From positions 1 through 35,711 of the forward strand of contig CAZWFV010000004.1 of the NCBI GenBank assembly GCA_964633405.1: a stretch of 35,711 nucleotides of DNA, written 5' to 3'. The stretch's first letter is position 1, and every line of letters begins with the position of its first letter. The DNA comes from JAMCRD01 sp964633405. Its GTDB lineage: Bacteria; Patescibacteriota; Minisyncoccia; UBA6257; Colwellbacteraceae. Positions 14,741 through 23,145 of the stretch are shown here, piece after piece. A model generated the notes under the pieces. That model was not told where the DNA came from and made no database searches. It saw nothing but the letters and a program-made list of their open reading frames with translations. The position numbers and the translations under genes are program-made.

Positions 14741-15270
14741 TTACTTATCGGCAAAGACAAATCTGTATTTACGTGCGGCCCAATAAGGGCCGGCGAAATC
14801 AACTCCTATCCGAGGCGTGCGCTTAATCGCAGCCTTTCTTACCTTTACCCCTCTGTCCTCGAACCACAATCTGTCCGGTATGCCTGCCGGTTTCCCGTTC
14901 AATCTTTCGTTTATATTCAGGCTCTTTGTTAACCTGCCTGGTCCATTTATCCCCTCGACCCCACGGATCAGTACTGCAGCCGGATAATCCTTGGGACCAG
15001 TGACTACATTAAGCATCCAGTGCATCCCATAAGTCAGGTACACGAACAATCTCCCCCAGCTCTCCGAATATTATCTCCGCCCTAGGTGTCCGGCCGCGGG
15101 AGGCGTGTGGGGGCCTTGTCGCGCGGACCGTCGTAGGCCTCGACTTCTGTTATCATATAGGCCTCATTACGGCCGCCACGTTGGCGGACCAGATATTTGC
15201 CCAACATAGATCTAGCTACATCCAGTGTCGGCCTACGGAAGAAACTAACCTCTAATGGTCTCTGCTTCAT
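14741..15270 (-). pseudogene. mpg: 3-methyladenine (alkyladenine) DNA glycosylase, Mpg/AAG family, two frameshifts
   Basis: AAG-type glycosylases flip out and excise alkylated purines. The N-terminal part in one frame (from ATG 15268-15270) has FFRRPTLDVARSMLGKYLV and ITEVEAYDGPRDKA, including the conserved catalytic Glu region. The C-terminal part in another frame has LFVYLTYGMHWMLNVVTGP and RIGVDFAG. Removing one base from the C5 run at 15109-15113 and one from the run at 15053-15057 restores a continuous protein of about 175 residues reading DKAPHASRGRTPRAEIIF then GELGRLFVYLTYG. The gene is therefore complete but for two single-base insertions in homopolymers. Its start overlaps the upstream hypothetical gene by ATGA. 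Sequencing error is at least as likely as true decay. Confidence 0.85.
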
Positions 15271-15569
15271 ATCAGCGCTTCGCGCAGTTCTTTCACTATC
15301 TCGGCAGGCAGAGGTTCCCCCGGCTTGGTCCTATTCGGATAACGCCAGGCAGAGATGACTCGTCTGCCCTTGCCACGTTCGTTCAACATAACCCATACCT
15401 CATAGGGGTGCTTCTTTGTACCCGCCGCCTGCAACATGGCTACCGTGCCCGGGGCTATACCCTCTTCGATCCGCAGCGGGAAGTGGAGTACCCTCTTTAC
15501 CCTAGCCTCGGACAGGGACCAATAGCGCATTTTGGCGCGGGCATGCTTTGTCCACAATAGTCTGTCCAT
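15267..15569 (-). CDS. Small hypothetical protein, DUF4258-like
   Basis: A basic protein of 100 residues from the ATG at 15567-15569. It begins MDRLLWTKHARAKMRYWSLS, resembling the H-A-x-x-R-M pattern of DUF4258-type small proteins, followed by a short beta-strand pattern (YEVWVMLNE, RRVISAWRYP). Biochemical function is unknown. A longer frame to 15611 would run into the start of the divergent GT39 gene and its -10 box; the shorter start lies nine bases after a TATAGT. It is coupled to the alkyladenine glycosylase by an ATGA overlap, which is the only contextual hint. Confidence 0.65.
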   Translation of the reverse strand: MDRLLWTKHARAKMRYWSLSEARVKRVLHFPLRIEEGIAPGTVAMLQAAGTKKHPYEVWVMLNERGKGRRVISAWRYPNRTKPGEPLPAEIVKELREALI

Positions 15570-15580
15570 CGCTTCGATAC

Positions 15581-15586
15581 TATAAT
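15581..15586 (+). promoter_or_regulatory. -10 box of the second GT39 gene
   Basis: A perfect TATAAT lies eight bases before the ATG at 15595, leaving no room for a ribosome binding site and implying a leaderless or nearly leaderless mRNA. No good -35 is visible. The opposite strand offers TATAGT for the divergent small gene. Confidence 0.5.
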
Positions 15587-15594
15587 AGCCACAT

Positions 15595-17484
15595 ATGAAC
15601 CGTATTTCCAAAAAGCTCAGTTTATTCCTGCTGGCCGCGATTATAATAGCTTCTTTCTCGATACTGATATCTGTCTCGCGGCAGGATTCGCCGATAATGG
15701 ATGAGTTGGCCCATATCCCGGCTGGCTACAGCTACCTCAAGTTCCAGGACTACAGATTGAATCCTGAACATCCTCCTTTGGTGAAAATGCTGGCTGCCCT
15801 GCCGTTGGTCTTCATGAACCTTAATTTCCCCGTCACCGATCCTTCCTGGACAAGTGCGGTCAACGGCCAGTGGGATATAGGCACTAAATTCATATTCACC
15901 TCGGGCAATAACGGCGGCGCCATCGTAGACTGGGCAAGATTAGGCCCCATATTACTGACCCTGCTGCTTATCGCCCTGATCTACATCTGCGCGCGGGAAC
16001 TTGTTGGCGAGTGGTGGGCGCTTCTGCCAGCGTTCATCTTCGGACTGTCACCTACCGTCCTAGCCCACGGCCACTATGTGACCACGGATGTTGGCGCAGC
16101 CTTCGGCATATTGCTGGGTATATATACCTATGGCCGATATCTGATATCCCCATCGCGCAGAAAATTGATCATCGCCGGTCTGGCTTTCGGTGTGGCTCAG
16201 CTGTTAAAGTTCTCCGCCGCCCTGCTGGGGCCGTTCTTTCTGTTGCTCATAACCGTATATTACGTGACCACCCTCGTACGCGACTGGAGAAACACGCCGG
16301 AAGGAACACGTTCGAGGAGATTCTGGAAGCGGGCGCTAAACTATTACGGCTCGACCATACTGATATTCATAATAGGATTCGTGCTCGTGGTCTATCCGGT
16401 CTATCTGTTCACCACCTGGAACTATCCCATCCAAAAGCAGCAGACCGACACCACCTATATCCTGGCTTCATACGGCGGCGGGCCGACTCCCGCAGGCAAG
16501 ATCTGCCACATCAGCCGCTGTCCGGCCGACCTTGATATATGGCTGACCGGCAACTATGTAACCAGACCCTATGCCCAATTCCTTCTGGGGGTGCTGATGG
16601 CCGTGCAACGTACATCGGGCGGATCGACCATCTACTTTATGGGCCAGGTGGTAAACGACGGCGGCTGGCTTTATTTCCCGACGCTGTACGCCCTCAAGGA
16701 GCCGGTACCGATAATAATCCTGGTGCTCCTGGCATCGATCCTGGCCGTGATGAGCATATACAGGACACTGCGGCGCAAGTACCCCAAATTCACCGACTAT
16801 CTCGAGACAAACATAGTTGAGTTCTCCATGTTCCTGTTCATAGTCCTGTATATCGCCTATAGCATGCACAGCACGCTCAATATCGGCATAAGGCATCTGC
16901 TGCCGATCTTCCCGCTGGCCTATATTCTGGCTACGGCCAGCCTCAAGAAATGGGTCACGGAAGGAGGGACAAAAAGGGCCCTGAAGTTGGGCGTCATCGC
17001 CCTGTTGCTGGCGTGGTTCGCGTTCGAGGTCGCATCGGCCTATCCCTACTATTTGTCCTATTTCAACGGATTCGTCGGTACCAGCAACGGTTATAAATAC
17101 GTTACCGACTCCAACTATGACTGGGGACAGGACCTGCAACGCCTGGGGACATTCGTCCGGCAGAAGAACATAGACAAGATCGCCGTGGATTATTTCGGCG
17201 GAGGAAACATCAATTACTATCTGGGCGATGCCGGCGTTCCCTGGCAATCCAGCGACGGCGACCCGCGCGAGAGCAACATCCATTGGCTGGCCATATCCAT
17301 CAACCAGCTCCAGTTGGCGACAGAGCCGCTGGCCAGTGGGCTGACCCGCGGTCAGGAAGATTCGTATGCGTGGCTGACAGCGATACGCCCTGCGGCACCC
17401 GGCATGGGCAATGTTCCGAAGCCGGATTATATCGTCGGCACGTCAATGTTCATATATAAGCTGGAGGGCGCACCGGGCACCTAG
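15595..17484 (+). CDS. PMT/GT39-like glycosyltransferase, multi-pass membrane protein
   Basis: A 629-residue membrane protein with about ten or more hydrophobic helices. Seen: the first-loop acidic motif MDELAHIPAGYSYL (about residues 34-47) followed by RLNPEHPPLVKMLAALPL (about 54-71), then GHYVTTDVG, typical of dolichyl- or polyprenyl-phosphate-mannose-protein mannosyltransferase-like GT-C enzymes. The soluble tail contains YVTDSNYDWGQDLQRL (about 501-516), a recurrent motif of this subfamily. It would glycosylate exported proteins or lipids outside the membrane using the lipid-linked sugar made by a GT2 such as that at 21914-22660. It is flanked by minus-strand genes on both sides, and its TAG overlaps the ftsQ-like stop by four bases. 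Confidence 0.88.
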   Translation: MNRISKKLSLFLLAAIIIASFSILISVSRQDSPIMDELAHIPAGYSYLKFQDYRLNPEHPPLVKMLAALPLVFMNLNFPVTDPSWTSAVNGQWDIGTKFIFTSGNNGGAIVDWARLGPILLTLLLIALIYICARELVGEWWALLPAFIFGLSPTVLAHGHYVTTDVGAAFGILLGIYTYGRYLISPSRRKLIIAGLAFGVAQLLKFSAALLGPFFLLLITVYYVTTLVRDWRNTPEGTRSRRFWKRALNYYGSTILIFIIGFVLVVYPVYLFTTWNYPIQKQQTDTTYILASYGGGPTPAGKICHISRCPADLDIWLTGNYVTRPYAQFLLGVLMAVQRTSGGSTIYFMGQVVNDGGWLYFPTLYALKEPVPIIILVLLASILAVMSIYRTLRRKYPKFTDYLETNIVEFSMFLFIVLYIAYSMHSTLNIGIRHLLPIFPLAYILATASLKKWVTEGGTKRALKLGVIALLLAWFAFEVASAYPYYLSYFNGFVGTSNGYKYVTDSNYDWGQDLQRLGTFVRQKNIDKIAVDYFGGGNINYYLGDAGVPWQSSDGDPRESNIHWLAISINQLQLATEPLASGLTRGQEDSYAWLTAIRPAAPGMGNVPKPDYIVGTSMFIYKLEGAPGT

Positions 17485-18245
17485 GAGCAGGTCTTGCTGG
17501 TATAGGCCTTGTAGATTATGCGCAAATCCACGTAACAGTACTTGTTCCAATCCGGCGATTGGAAAAGCTGTCTCAGCACCGCATCGTCCCCGGAGGCCAC
17601 TGGATCAAAGGTGAACCCGAAGTAGATCATGGGACCGCCGCTGGTCACCACGGTCATCTCTTCGTGGTTTATATCGGTGATGTCTATCGATACAATCGGG
17701 ATATTTAACTGATCCAGAATACCTAGATCGGCGGTGAAGTTCTTGAATAGGTCGGGCGACAGGGCATAATCCCCTATACCGAGATTACGACCGGAAGAAT
17801 CATGAACAACCCTAATGTCTCCGCCGGACGGTAGCGGAGCGGTGTCGAATATAAAGCCGGTATTGTCCGCCCAGTAACAACCCCCGCTGCTGCTGGCGGT
17901 CATGCACCATATGAACTGTCGCTCTCGAGCAACGGCATCAATGACGACTGTGCGGGTGAAGTAATTCTTGGTTACGGTAAAGGTGGCGATATAAGGGAAC
18001 TGAGTCGTGTCGATACTGGGAAACGGCGCAAGCATGCTCGTATATTTCCGGCCGTTGAGTATCTCGGCGGCAGTGATGCTCGTTCCGTTCGTTACGTTGA
18101 TCTCGTTTACCTGTATGTCCTTGACTCGGAATATGACTGAATATCTGAATATATAGACAGAGCCTGCTATTAGCAACAACAGCAAGACCACCCAAATGGA
18201 GATTTTTAACCAGCGCTTAGTCCCCGATTTCTTCTTTACCAACAT
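17481..18245 (-). CDS. ftsQ: FtsQ/DivIB-like cell division protein
   Basis: A 254-residue protein with a short basic cytoplasmic tail (KKKSGTKRW), one transmembrane helix (about 13-33) and an extracytoplasmic part beginning with a POTRA-like segment (FRVKDIQVNEI... ITAAEIL). The C-terminal YVDLRIIYKAYT matches the 'y-x-D-L-R' beta strand near the end of FtsQ/DivIB proteins. FtsQ links the divisome components FtsL/FtsB and FtsW/FtsI. The internal region contains paired cysteines (IWCMTASSSGGCYW) that could form a disulphide. The start overlaps serS by 29 bases. Overall similarity is weak, so the call rests on architecture and the C-terminal motif. Confidence 0.65.
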   Translation of the reverse strand: MLVKKKSGTKRWLKISIWVVLLLLLIAGSVYIFRYSVIFRVKDIQVNEINVTNGTSITAAEILNGRKYTSMLAPFPSIDTTQFPYIATFTVTKNYFTRTVVIDAVARERQFIWCMTASSSGGCYWADNTGFIFDTAPLPSGGDIRVVHDSSGRNLGIGDYALSPDLFKNFTADLGILDQLNIPIVSIDITDINHEEMTVVTSGGPMIYFGFTFDPVASGDDAVLRQLFQSPDWNKYCYVDLRIIYKAYTSKTCS

Positions 18246-19533
18246 AGTCCTGAAGGACCCGAGGTACCATTACATGCCCGTCCTCGGTCTGATAGTTCTC
18301 CAATATCGCAATCAGTATCCTCGGGCTGGGTAGGGCTGTGTTGTTGAGCATATAGACATATCTCCTTTCGCCGCTCTTGTCGGTATATTTGACATTTAGC
18401 CGCCTGGCTTGCCAATCCGCAAAGTTGCTGGCCGACCCGGTCTCCGCCCACCGGTTCATGCCCGGCAGCCATGCTTCCATGTCGAACTGCCGGTATTTGC
18501 CGGCACTCAGATCGCCGGTGCATATAATTATCCGGCGGTATGGCAAACCGAGCTCTTCGTGCATTTCCCCGGAGATGGCGATCATCTCCTCCTGGAGCTT
18601 GTTCGCCTTATCTATGTCCGCCTCGGCAAGGACAACCTGTTCGACTTTCATGAACTCATGTACCCGGAATAATCCCTTCACGTCCTTGCCGTAGCTTCCG
18701 ATCTCACTGCGATAGCATTGGCTGAACCCGGACATCTTTATCGGCAGCTTGTCACCGGACAGGGTCTCATCGGCATAATAGCTTAAGAGAGACGGTTCGG
18801 CTGTGCCAACTAGGAATTTCTTCTCCTTGCTTATCTCGCCCGTCGATTCTTTGTCCGGAGTTGAGATCTCATAAATCTCATCAACGCTGGGATCGTATTC
18901 CCTCCCCTTGAAATAGCCGCTACCGAACAGGGGGAATTCCTTTATCAGCGTCGGCGGTATCATCGGCGCATATCCCCTAGCTACCATCTTGTTTATGGCG
19001 AATATCATAATGCCCATCTGCAAAAGGACGCCGTCGTTCTTGACGTAGTAGCCGCGGAAGCCGCCGACTTTTACCCCCCTTTCGAAATCAAGTATGTCCA
19101 ACTCCTTCCCGAGTGCTATATGGTCCTTGGGTTTGAAGGAGAACTTCTTCGGCTCGCCCCACCTGTACACTTCCACGTTATCGGCATCGCTCCTGCCGAC
19201 AGGGGTGTCGGGAGAAGGGATCGTGGGAACCCTAATCATCAACTCCTCAAATTTCTTACTGATCTCGGCAAATTTAGGCTCCAGTTCGGCCAGTTTGTCC
19301 TTGATTCCCTTTCCTTTATCGATCACAGATTTCCTTTCGGCATCGCTTTTGGCTCTTGCAACGTCATCATTCAATTTATTCTTGGCTTCGCGCAACTGCT
19401 CTATCGACAGCTGAATCTCGATGCGCTTGCTGTCCGCCGAAAGGAGTTCGTCCAGATCCAGGGCTATGCCTTTGTTCTTTATAGCTGACTTAATACCGTC
19501 CTTGTGTTCCCGGATGAACTTGATATCAACCAT
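18217..19533 (-). CDS. serS: Seryl-tRNA synthetase
   Basis: SerRS charges tRNA-Ser in the cytoplasm. The 438-residue class II enzyme has the N-terminal antiparallel coiled-coil tRNA-binding arm (about 25-105), motif 2 around CYRSEIGSYGKDVKGLFRVHEF, and motif 3 near the end (NNTALPSPRILIAILENY). The TGSASNFADWQARR segment is the conserved serine/ATP site region. Length is normal. It overlaps the upstream cytidylyltransferase-fold gene by eight bases and the downstream ftsQ-like gene by 29. Confidence 0.96.
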   Translation of the reverse strand: MVDIKFIREHKDGIKSAIKNKGIALDLDELLSADSKRIEIQLSIEQLREAKNKLNDDVARAKSDAERKSVIDKGKGIKDKLAELEPKFAEISKKFEELMIRVPTIPSPDTPVGRSDADNVEVYRWGEPKKFSFKPKDHIALGKELDILDFERGVKVGGFRGYYVKNDGVLLQMGIMIFAINKMVARGYAPMIPPTLIKEFPLFGSGYFKGREYDPSVDEIYEISTPDKESTGEISKEKKFLVGTAEPSLLSYYADETLSGDKLPIKMSGFSQCYRSEIGSYGKDVKGLFRVHEFMKVEQVVLAEADIDKANKLQEEMIAISGEMHEELGLPYRRIIICTGDLSAGKYRQFDMEAWLPGMNRWAETGSASNFADWQARRLNVKYTDKSGERRYVYMLNNTALPSPRILIAILENYQTEDGHVMVPRVLQDYVGKEEIGD

Positions 19534-19933
19534 TGTTCAGGATGCTGCTGTGGAAACTGTTCGGCTCGTAGGCATCTAACACCACAATCTCCGGTTTCGG
19601 GTCAAACTTATCAAGATGCGACTCAAGGTCATCTTTAAGGGTCGCCTGGTCGTAACCGAGGGCTATAACGTCCGGTTTGTTGTTCTTCACCACCTCCCAA
19701 GTCCCGTGCTCCGCATCGCCGACCAGCACCTGATCGACTCCGTCTTCCGCCTCGAGGTGGGCGAAACGCTCGGCCAAATCAAGCCTGGGCTGATGTCCCT
19801 TAAGATGCTCGACAATGTGGTTCTGGGCCACAACGACAACCAAATAGTCGCCTAAGGCCTTAGCTTCCTTGAGCATGCGCCGATGACCGTCATGCAGGCC
19901 GTCAAAGACACCGAAGACCATCACTTTCTTCAT
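19526..19933 (-). CDS. Cytidylyltransferase-fold nucleotidyltransferase (TagD/RibL-like)
   Basis: A 135-residue single-domain enzyme of the HxGH nucleotidyltransferase superfamily. Seen: VFGVFDGLHDGHRRML (about 5-20) with the HxGH-type motif, and ALGYDQ near 91-96 in place of the usual RTxGIST-like site. Relatives include glycerol-3-phosphate cytidylyltransferase and archaeal FAD synthase RibL; the substrate cannot be decided here. A perfect TATAAT (19941-19946) lies seven bases upstream of the ATG, in the 20-base gap after lysS, so it may also be expressed from its own leaderless transcript. It overlaps serS by eight bases. Confidence 0.8.
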   Translation of the reverse strand: MKKVMVFGVFDGLHDGHRRMLKEAKALGDYLVVVVAQNHIVEHLKGHQPRLDLAERFAHLEAEDGVDQVLVGDAEHGTWEVVKNNKPDVIALGYDQATLKDDLESHLDKFDPKPEIVVLDAYEPNSFHSSILNNG

Positions 19934-19940
19934 GACTAGT

Positions 19941-19946
19941 ATTATA
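19941..19946 (-). promoter_or_regulatory. -10 box ahead of the cytidylyltransferase-fold gene
   Basis: TATAAT on the minus strand, seven bases before the ATG at 19931-19933. No convincing -35 is seen, and upstream transcription from lysS could suffice. Confidence 0.4.
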
Positions 19947-19953
19947 ACTCCTA

Positions 19954-21396
19954 CTATTTCCTCCGCATAGGTGGGAAGAATATAGTCTCCCTCATCGGTT
20001 TATCCACCAGAATCGAGAATACCCGCTCCGACAAGCCGAACCCAGCGGTGGGCGGCATGCCATACTCCAGAGCCTCTATAAAATCTTCGTCCAATCGCTG
20101 GGCTTCCTTGTCGCCGGCCGCGCGAAGTTTCATCTGTTCCTCAAAGCGCCGGCGCTGCTCCTCCGGATCGTTGAGTTCAGACCAGCCGTTACCCAACTCA
20201 GAGCCGGCCGCCAGGATCTGGAAACGCAACACCCTGCCTGAATCCGTGGAATCTGCTTTTGCCAGCGGAGATATGTCCAAGGGATGTCCAACCAGGAAAC
20301 AAGGCTGGACGAGCTCCGAACGTATCTGTTTGAATATCAAATCGATCAATCTGCCCCGACCCAGAGCGCGGTCCGGTTGCAGTCCCATTTCGCCAGCTTT
20401 TTTTAACAAGTCGCTATGACTGGCTCTGGTCAGATCCAGACCGGTCCTTTCATTGAACAGCCTGTAGTAATCCACCCTCGGCCACTTCTTGCCCCAGTTT
20501 ATTTTTTTACCGCCGTACACGGTGATCATGTCGCCGGTAACCGCTTTGACCACCTGCTTATACAACCTTTCGACCAGTCTCATCATATCTTCATGGTCGG
20601 CGTAGGCCCAATAGAATTCTGAAGAGGTGTAGTCCTGGAGATGCTCGGCATCTATACCCTCATTGCGGAAGACGCGTCCGATTTCAAATACTTTTTCATA
20701 CCCTCCGACTATCAGCCTCTTCAGAGCCAGTTCCAGGGAGATCCTGAGGTAGAAATCGGTGTTCAACGCATTATGGTGGGTTACGAACGGTTCGGCGTCG
20801 GCGCCGCCGGGAGTAGTCTCGAGGGCGGAGGTTTCCACTTCCAGGAAACCTTCCTTCGTCAGGAAGTCGCGGACGGTCTTCCAGAATATATTCTTCTTCC
20901 GGAACATTTCCCTGCTCTCGGGGCTGGTCATAAGATCCAGGTAGCGTTTGCGAAGGCGGAGTTCCGTATCGCGCAAACCGTAGAACTCAGAAGGTATCGG
21001 CAGCAGGGCCTTGCCCACAATGCGCACGGCACGGGCTTCAATGCTCTTCTCGCCTCGATTGGTCTTGAACAACGTTCCGCTTGCCTCGATAAAGTCTCCG
21101 TTATCCATGGAGTTCTTCCATAGCTCGAAGTCCTTAAGATTGCTCTCCTGGATCACAACCTGCATCTCGCCGTCCTGGTCCGATATGGTCAGGAATACTA
21201 TCTTCCCCTGATCGCGTATGGACCTTACTCTTCCGACAAGAGATATCCTCTTCTTCGATTTGCTCCAAGATGGAAAATTCTTAATGGCCTCGGCTATCGA
21301 GGCCGTGCGATGGACCTCCGCGGGGTAGGCGTCAATCTTAAGGGATTGCAGGTGTCTTAGCTTTCTCAGGCGTTCATCCCTAAGGGAATCGAGCAT
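19954..21396 (-). CDS. lysS: Lysyl-tRNA synthetase, class II
   Basis: LysRS charges tRNA-Lys. The 480-residue protein has an N-terminal OB-fold anticodon-binding domain (about 50-145, SLVGRVRSIRDQGKIVFL) and a class II catalytic core: motif 1 region FLEVETSALETTPGGADAEPF (about 181-201), motif 2 FEIGRVFRNEGID, and motif 3 near the C-terminus (PPTAGFGLSERVF). The length is near the normal 490-500. It lies 11 bases after greA and is followed by the cytidylyltransferase-fold gene. Confidence 0.95.
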   Translation of the reverse strand: MLDSLRDERLRKLRHLQSLKIDAYPAEVHRTASIAEAIKNFPSWSKSKKRISLVGRVRSIRDQGKIVFLTISDQDGEMQVVIQESNLKDFELWKNSMDNGDFIEASGTLFKTNRGEKSIEARAVRIVGKALLPIPSEFYGLRDTELRLRKRYLDLMTSPESREMFRKKNIFWKTVRDFLTKEGFLEVETSALETTPGGADAEPFVTHHNALNTDFYLRISLELALKRLIVGGYEKVFEIGRVFRNEGIDAEHLQDYTSSEFYWAYADHEDMMRLVERLYKQVVKAVTGDMITVYGGKKINWGKKWPRVDYYRLFNERTGLDLTRASHSDLLKKAGEMGLQPDRALGRGRLIDLIFKQIRSELVQPCFLVGHPLDISPLAKADSTDSGRVLRFQILAAGSELGNGWSELNDPEEQRRRFEEQMKLRAAGDKEAQRLDEDFIEALEYGMPPTAGFGLSERVFSILVDKPMRETIFFPPMRRK

Positions 21397-21407
21397 GGCA
21401 ACTTGTG

Positions 21408-21863
21408 TTAGTGGATCTTAATAATAGTATAGGTCACCTTGCCGTTCGGCGTATCCACCTGCACCGAATCCCCGACCCTGCAATCCAGCAATACTTTACC
21501 CAGGGGCGACACATTCGAAATCAGTCCTTCCTGGGGCTTGGCCTCGCTTGATCCGACAATAGTGAAGGTGAGGGATTTACCGTCCTTGGAAACGTCGACT
21601 GTAGCGCCTATCGAGACAACGTCCGAACCGGTTTTTTTCTCAATCAATACCGGATTCTTGAGTACTGCCTCCAGTTCTTCGATACGCGATTCTACGGCTT
21701 CCCTCTCGCTGCGTGCGGCTATATATTCCGCATTTTCGGAGAGATCGCCGAATTCCTTGGCTCGCTTTAGCTGTTCAGCTACCTTGGGACGGGCAGTATT
21801 CTTCAGATCCTCCAATTCGTTCTTTAATTCATCTAGACGCTCTTTGGTTATGTATAATTCCAT
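21408..21863 (-). CDS. greA: Transcription elongation factor GreA
   Basis: GreA enters the secondary channel of RNA polymerase and stimulates cleavage of backtracked transcripts. The 151-residue protein has the N-terminal coiled coil (about 5-75) with the acidic tip motif GDLSENAEY (about 39-47), which carries the catalytic Asp/Glu, and the C-terminal FKBP-like domain ending LGKVLLDCRVGDSVQV. The 50-base gap upstream contains TTGTCC, an 18-base spacer and TATAAA on the minus strand, which may give greA its own promoter. It is followed by lysS. Confidence 0.96.
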   Translation of the reverse strand: MELYITKERLDELKNELEDLKNTARPKVAEQLKRAKEFGDLSENAEYIAARSEREAVESRIEELEAVLKNPVLIEKKTGSDVVSIGATVDVSKDGKSLTFTIVGSSEAKPQEGLISNVSPLGKVLLDCRVGDSVQVDTPNGKVTYTIIKIH

Positions 21864-21913
21864 TTTGTTTTATGTTTCTATTTTTATAATTACCCGCGGC
21901 GGCGCCGGACAAC

Positions 21914-22660
21914 TCACACGGGGGGAGCCTCGATGGCCGGGCCATAAGCCTTGGTCCACAGCCAAAAGCGTATCTTTGCGACTTCCCATAGGACATCCAG
22001 GTATGAACCGACCCTAACTTTGGAGTTAATGTCGTTTTTGAACGTCGCCGGGACCTGCTTAATCTTGTAGCCCATCTGCTTGGCCAGCGATAACACCTCA
22101 ACATCGAAGCCAAAATGTTTCACCTTGGATGCCCTGAAAATCCTCTCGGCCGCCTCTGCGCTGAATATCTTAAAGGGGCACTGCGTATCCCAGATGCCCG
22201 GTAATAGGAGCGCTTGTATTATCAGATTGCCGATTCCGCTTAAAATCACCCGGTACCAGGGTTGATCGCGCTTACCGCCTTTTATATTGCGGGATCCGAT
22301 TACGACTCCGTATCCGTTTTTAAAGTGAGGCAGCGCGTCCACAATCTGGTCTATAGATATGGAGTTATCGGCGTCAACGAAGGCCCGGTACTGCCCTTTG
22401 GCGGCGAGCATCCCCTCCTTGACCGCCAACCCCTTGCCTCTTGCTTCCACCGAGATGAGTCTAAGGTTAGCCACCAGTTTGGACAATCTTGTGACTACTC
22501 CTGCCGTATCGTCGTTGGAGTTATTGTTGACGACAATAATCTCATATGAGAAATCGACACCGTGAAGATGTCGATCGATATCAATTAACGTTATTGGAAG
22601 CCTCTTGGCCTCGTTGTACGCAGGGATGATTACGGATAGGTGAACTCTCTTATTATCCAT
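21914..22660 (-). CDS. GT2 polyprenyl/dolichyl-phosphate beta-glycosyltransferase
   Basis: A 248-residue GT-A fold enzyme that transfers a sugar from an NDP-sugar to a polyprenyl phosphate on the cytoplasmic membrane face. Seen: SVIIPAYNEAKRLP (about 9-22), IIVVNNNSNDDT (about 41-52), the metal-binding DAD (about 96-98) in FVDADNS, and the DTQCPFKIF pattern (about 158-166) characteristic of dolichyl-phosphate beta-glucosyltransferase-like enzymes. No C-terminal GtrA-like membrane domain is present. It probably makes the lipid-linked sugar used by the two GT39 enzymes in this window. Its ATG lies inside a 12-base palindrome (22659-22670), just after the ribosomal operon. Confidence 0.88.
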   Translation of the reverse strand: MDNKRVHLSVIIPAYNEAKRLPITLIDIDRHLHGVDFSYEIIVVNNNSNDDTAGVVTRLSKLVANLRLISVEARGKGLAVKEGMLAAKGQYRAFVDADNSISIDQIVDALPHFKNGYGVVIGSRNIKGGKRDQPWYRVILSGIGNLIIQALLLPGIWDTQCPFKIFSAEAAERIFRASKVKHFGFDVEVLSLAKQMGYKIKQVPATFKNDINSKVRVGSYLDVLWEVAKIRFWLWTKAYGPAIEAPPV

Positions 22661-22670
22661 TTACGTAAAT
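22659..22670. promoter_or_regulatory. Perfect 12-base palindrome over the GT2 start codon
   Basis: ATTTACGTAAAT is a perfect inverted repeat that includes the first two bases of the GT2 start codon (22658-22660). It could be an operator or a chance palindrome. Confidence 0.25.
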
Positions 22671-22674
22671 ACGA

Positions 22675-22701
22675 TGGAGGGAGCGATTATCGCTTCCTCC
22701 A
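22675..22701 (-). repeat. Inverted repeat with the rpsI stop codon as its loop
   Basis: Twelve-base arms (22675-22686 and 22690-22701) flank the TAA stop of rpsI. The arms match with one mismatch on the minus-strand transcript (A-C; it is a G-U on the plus strand). There is no strong T-run after it, so it may be a weak terminator or an mRNA 3'-end stabiliser at the end of the ribosomal operon. Confidence 0.5.
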
Positions 22702-23142
22702 TTGTGTTGCTCGACGGGCCTTACGCAGGCCATATTTTTTGCGCTCGACTACCCGTGCATCGCGGGACAGTAATCCTAACTCTTTAAGCTCTTTCCTGAG
22801 GTCCGGATTGAATTTTATAAGCGCCCTGGACAAGCCAAGGCGTATCGCCTCTTCCTGGGAGGTTGTACCACCGCCAGCCACTATGGCGCTGACGCCAAAC
22901 TTATCCGGCATCGTTTTTACGGCCCTCATCGGTGACACCAGGTCGACTTGCAGGCGCAGCAGCGGGAAATAGGTCTTATAGTCGCGATTGTTCACCTGGA
23001 GCTGGTGCTTGCCGGATGTTTTTGTTTCCGGATAGAAGCGCACCCTGGCTATAGCCTCCTTTCTCCGGCCCACGCCCTCAAAATAATGCTCGGCTTTGCC
23101 GAGTGAGCCTGTCGTCCTGGTTGTCTTGCTTTCCTTCGGCAT
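22687..23142 (-). CDS. rpsI: 30S ribosomal protein S9
   Basis: uS9 sits in the head of the small subunit with its C-terminal tail reaching the P-site tRNA. The 151-residue protein has a basic N-terminal extension, then YFEGVGRRKEAIARVRF, and ends ARRATQWRKR, consistent with the conserved C-terminal x-K-R tail. It is the last gene of the ribosomal/alpha operon, three bases after rplM. Confidence 0.97.
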   Translation of the reverse strand: MPKESKTTRTTGSLGKAEHYFEGVGRRKEAIARVRFYPETKTSGKHQLQVNNRDYKTYFPLLRLQVDLVSPMRAVKTMPDKFGVSAIVAGGGTTSQEEAIRLGLSRALIKFNPDLRKELKELGLLSRDARVVERKKYGLRKARRATQWRKR

Positions 23143-23145
23143 ATC

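Noticed and set aside
15040..15120. Programmed frameshifting in the alkyladenine glycosylase
   Set aside because: Two separate shifts in simple G/C runs without slippery heptamers or a stimulatory structure are better explained by indels or sequencing error.
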